Positions 5,921-7,593 of a DNA stretch of 7,593 nucleotides are shown in pieces (positions within the stretch are counted from its first letter, which is position 1; the number at the start of each line of letters is the position of its first letter). Made by a program: the position numbers and the translations under genes. Source of the DNA: Pyrodictiaceae archaeon (GTDB lineage: Archaea > Thermoproteota > Thermoprotei_A > Sulfolobales > Pyrodictiaceae). The stretch spans positions 1-7,593 of the forward strand of contig JALUFI010000171.1 of assembly GCA_027043685.1 (NCBI GenBank). The letters run 5' to 3'. The notes under the pieces are model-generated. The model was not told the DNA's origin. It saw only the letters and a program-made list of their open reading frames with translations, and did not search any database.

Positions 5921-6145
5921 CCCCGGAGCACCCCTCGCCCAGGACCCCTCCACGCGAGGCGCAGCCAGCAGCCACACGGAGAGACCGAGCCACGCCGGCG
6001 CCCCAGCCCAGCCTAGCGGAGGGAGGGCCGGGGGACAGCCACACAGACCAGAAGCACCGCGGGGAGGAGAATAATCCCCCGCCCCAGCCAAGACCCGGGC
6101 CCAGGCCAACCGCCCAAGGTGCACACGCAGGAGAGGCGTTGAGCC
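5921..6145. other. Divergent intergenic region between nuoD and nuoC
   Basis: These 225 bases should hold the promoters of both the nuoD cluster and nuoC. They are very GC-rich, and the plus strand is strongly A over T (30 A to 7 T in 6061-6180). The only AT-rich patch is GAATAATC near 6069-6076, flanked by GGGGA and TCCCC that could pair. It lies about 70 bases before nuoC and 150 before nuoD and is a poor TATA match for either. The nuoD frame stays open leftward of its conserved core up to an ATG at 6124, but that extension has no recognisable conserved sequence. I see no RNA gene here. Confidence 0.5.
5929..5934 (-). promoter_or_regulatory. Probable ribosome binding site of nuoD (GGGGTG)
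   Basis: The minus strand reads GGGGTG 8 bases before TTG 5920. This supports TTG over ATG 5896, which is preceded by a pyrimidine-rich stretch without a Shine-Dalgarno match. Confidence 0.45.
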
Positions 6146-6688
6146 ATGAGCAGCCAGCAGGGAGGCGCGGAGCAGAGGCTACAGCAAATAGCCAAGACCA
6201 TCGCAACCAGGGAGGGCATAAGGGTCTACACGGTGGAGCCCAGCAGGCTCCGCGAAGCAGTACTCGCAGCCAAGCAGGCGGGCTACGAGTACCTCCTAAG
6301 CATAACCGGGATAGACGAGCCCAAGGAGAAACGGATCCGCGTCATCTACCACCTAGCAGACCCCACGGACCCCTCCAGGGTGGTGGCGATAGAGACCGCG
6401 GCGCCGCGCGACGACCCAAGGCTCCCCAGCATCCACGACATAATACCCGCGGCTCAGGTACAGGAGCGCGAGACCCACGAAATGCTAGGAGTAGTCTTCG
6501 AGGGCAACCCCGACCAACGCCACCTCCTCCTACCACCCGACTGGCCGCCCAACACCTATCCCCTCCGCAAAGACTTCCGTGTACCCGATGAGCCGTTCAT
6601 GGCCCGGAAGCCGAGCAAGCCCCTGGAGGAGCTGAAGAAGGCGCTGCAGCGCGAGGCAGGCCGAGGACCAGGCGGGGGAGAACGATAA
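6146..6688 (+). CDS. nuoC: Complex I 30-kDa-type subunit NuoC
   Basis: NuoC is a soluble peripheral-arm subunit that packs against NuoD and NuoB; it binds no cofactor. The 180-residue product fits the stand-alone family size. The N-terminal half follows the NuoC fold: a helix-rich start, then GYEYLLSITGIDEPKEKRIRVIYHL (46-70) matching the FxxLxxxTxxD region and its following strand. The signature block is HDIIPAAQVQERETHEMLGVVFEG (97-120), followed by NPDQRHLLLPPDWP and YPLRKDF (138-144). This corresponds to the complex I 30-kDa signature (EREx..[DE]..G..F.G.P...R..L). The last 30 residues are a charged, probably disordered tail. ATG at 6146 is preceded by GGAGAGG about 9 bases upstream. It is transcribed away from nuoD, and no nuoA or nuoB accompanies it. 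It looks like a single-gene unit with a convergent gene on its other side. Confidence 0.94.
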   Translation: MSSQQGGAEQRLQQIAKTIATREGIRVYTVEPSRLREAVLAAKQAGYEYLLSITGIDEPKEKRIRVIYHLADPTDPSRVVAIETAAPRDDPRLPSIHDIIPAAQVQERETHEMLGVVFEGNPDQRHLLLPPDWPPNTYPLRKDFRVPDEPFMARKPSKPLEELKKALQREAGRGPGGGER

Positions 6689-6767
6689 GCCCCAGAGACC
6701 CGCTACACAGCGCCTATGCTGCCGGTCCCTCCGGGGTCTGTTGCCAGTGGTGGAAGCCTAGGCTGGA
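6689..6767. other. Convergent spacer between nuoC and the phosphohydrolase gene
   Basis: This 79-base spacer lies between two gene ends. It contains an AGACCC/GGGTCT inverted repeat (6696-6701 and 6734-6739) with a long loop, and a perfect 10-base palindrome AGCCTAGGCT (6755-6764) three bases from the end of the minus-strand gene. No T-run of the kind used in archaeal termination is present on either strand. The composition of the plus strand changes here from A/C-rich to T/G-rich. Confidence 0.4.
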
Positions 6768-7593
6768 CTACCGCTCGTCTCCTGTTGGATTCGCCGCGGC
6801 CTTCCTCTCTGCCAGTCTCCGCTTTATCCTCGCGCTGAGCGCCCGCCTTGCCTGGAGCGCCTTGTAGTGCTGCGGCGCCACCCTCCTCGGCGTTGCTGAC
6901 GGCGGCGTCCCGGGGCGGTATATCTCCATGAGCGGCTCGCCGTCCATGTCCGTTGGCACTGGGAGGCCGTGGAGATGGAGAATCGTGGGCGCCACGTCTA
7001 TGATTCTTGCATGTCGTATCCTGTGCCCCTTCCTTATCCAGGGGCCGTGTGCCAGTATGATTCCGTCTATGCGGTGGTTTCCGCGGTGCTGGGCCGATAT
7101 GTCTGTTATCGGCTCGCCTAGGCCTATGTTCGGGTTTATCTCTTGTATTCCATCGTCTGTAGGCAACACTACTATGTCGGGCAGGTTGTCGTATATGCTT
7201 GAGCCGGGGAAGGCGTCTTCTTTAGCAACTACCTTTATGTTGAGCTTCTTGCCGCGGTACGCTAGGCTTTGGAGGAGCTTGATTATCTCGCTGCGTGTCT
7301 TGTAGTACTCGTCGAGAGTGAGTGCCCCGCTTGGCTCCCGGCCCTTGAGGTTTAGATAGATGTCGCCGAGGGCTGCGTAGGCGAATGCCTTGGTCCTCTC
7401 CCAGTCTATCTCGAGCTCGTTTAGGCTTAGCTGCGCCGCCTGCTTGACTACTCTCTCGGCCATCCCTCTTGGCAGGTGCTTTACAAGCGTCTTTGCCAGG
7501 CGGAGGAGGCGGGTTCTGCGGAGCAGCTCTACGAGCCTAGCCGCTGTGCGGCGCTTCGCTCTCTTCACAACGAGGTAGCCGTGGCGCATTAAT
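6768..7593 (-). CDS. Alkaline-phosphatase-superfamily phosphohydrolase (COG3379-type), C-terminal part, cut by window edge
   Basis: This is the C-terminal part of a predicted type I phosphodiesterase/nucleotide pyrophosphatase-like enzyme of the alkaline phosphatase superfamily; substrate unknown. Counting from the internal Met at 7589, it shows GYLVVKR (4-10), IDWERTKAFAYAALGDIYLNLKGREPSG (61-88), NHRIDGIILAHGPWIRKG (171-188) and ARIIDVAPTILHLHGLPVPTDMDG (194-217). The third block carries the histidine that in this superfamily binds the catalytic metal; the last is the typical IxDxAPTILxxxGLPVPxDMDG ending. A basic tail rich in Arg and Lys follows. Family members are usually about 450-550 residues, with the nucleophile and the other metal ligands in the N-terminal half. 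The frame is open through 7593 (codon TTA precedes the Met, giving LMRHGYLVVK as in homologs), so the ATG at 7589 is almost certainly internal. It converges on nuoC and has no evident link to complex I. Confidence 0.85.
   Translation of the reverse strand, partial: LMRHGYLVVKRAKRRTAARLVELLRRTRLLRLAKTLVKHLPRGMAERVVKQAAQLSLNELEIDWERTKAFAYAALGDIYLNLKGREPSGALTLDEYYKTRSEIIKLLQSLAYRGKKLNIKVVAKEDAFPGSSIYDNLPDIVVLPTDDGIQEINPNIGLGEPITDISAQHRGNHRIDGIILAHGPWIRKGHRIRHARIIDVAPTILHLHGLPVPTDMDGEPLMEIYRPGTPPSATPRRVAPQHYKALQARRALSARIKRRLAERKAAANPTGDER

Noticed and set aside
5921..6124. Extension of nuoD to an upstream ATG at 6124 (68 or more extra residues)
   Set aside because: The added sequence is low-complexity, rich in Trp, Gly, Ala and Pro, matches no NuoD N-terminus, and makes the protein far longer than the family. 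TTG 5920 or ATG 5896 gives the expected length.
6768..7589. A complete 273-residue protein starting at ATG 7589
   Set aside because: The frame continues open past the ATG to the window edge, and the sequence begins in what is mid-protein for this family, without the catalytic N-terminal half.
1..7593. A novel defence, mobile or biosynthetic system
   Set aside because: Every substantial coding region is a recognisable complex I subunit or a known phosphohydrolase family. There are no transposase, integrase, toxin-antitoxin or CRISPR features and no direct-repeat arrays.

Overview
This window looks like ordinary archaeal chromosome from a GC-rich, probably hyperthermophilic crenarchaeon. A Desulfurococcales-like lineage is my best guess, at low certainty. 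The archaeal reading rests on frequent GTG and TTG starts with GGTG-type Shine-Dalgarno sites, a complex I large subunit with the variant HPASGH motif, no NADH-dehydrogenase module genes in view, and a neighbouring COG3379-type phosphohydrolase.

Almost everything left of base 5920 is one minus-strand cluster for a respiratory complex I (Nuo/Fpo-like, proton-pumping quinone oxidoreductase). In transcription order it reads nuoD, nuoH, nuoI, nuoJ, nuoK, nuoM, nuoL, with nuoL running off the left edge. Gaps are 6 to 40 bases, except for about 185 bases between nuoJ and nuoK. That gap holds a compact hairpin and a TATA-like site and may be a transcript boundary. Together the genes give part of the peripheral arm (NuoD, the two-cluster ferredoxin NuoI) and the membrane arm (H, J, K, and the antiporter-like M and L).

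To the right, a 225-base intergenic region separates nuoD from a divergent nuoC on the plus strand. nuoC normally sits directly upstream of nuoD on the same strand. nuoA and nuoB are not in the window. After nuoC comes a 79-base convergent spacer, then the 3' part of a minus-strand gene for an alkaline-phosphatase-superfamily phosphohydrolase whose N-terminal half lies beyond the right edge.

I see no mobile element, CRISPR array, tRNA, rRNA or defence-like system, and nothing that amounts to an undescribed system. The points worth a second look are the orphaned divergent nuoC, the nuoJ-nuoK gap, Shine-Dalgarno sites whose own GTG is in frame with the gene, the missing TM8 lysine in NuoM, and the atypical quinone-pocket motifs in NuoD.
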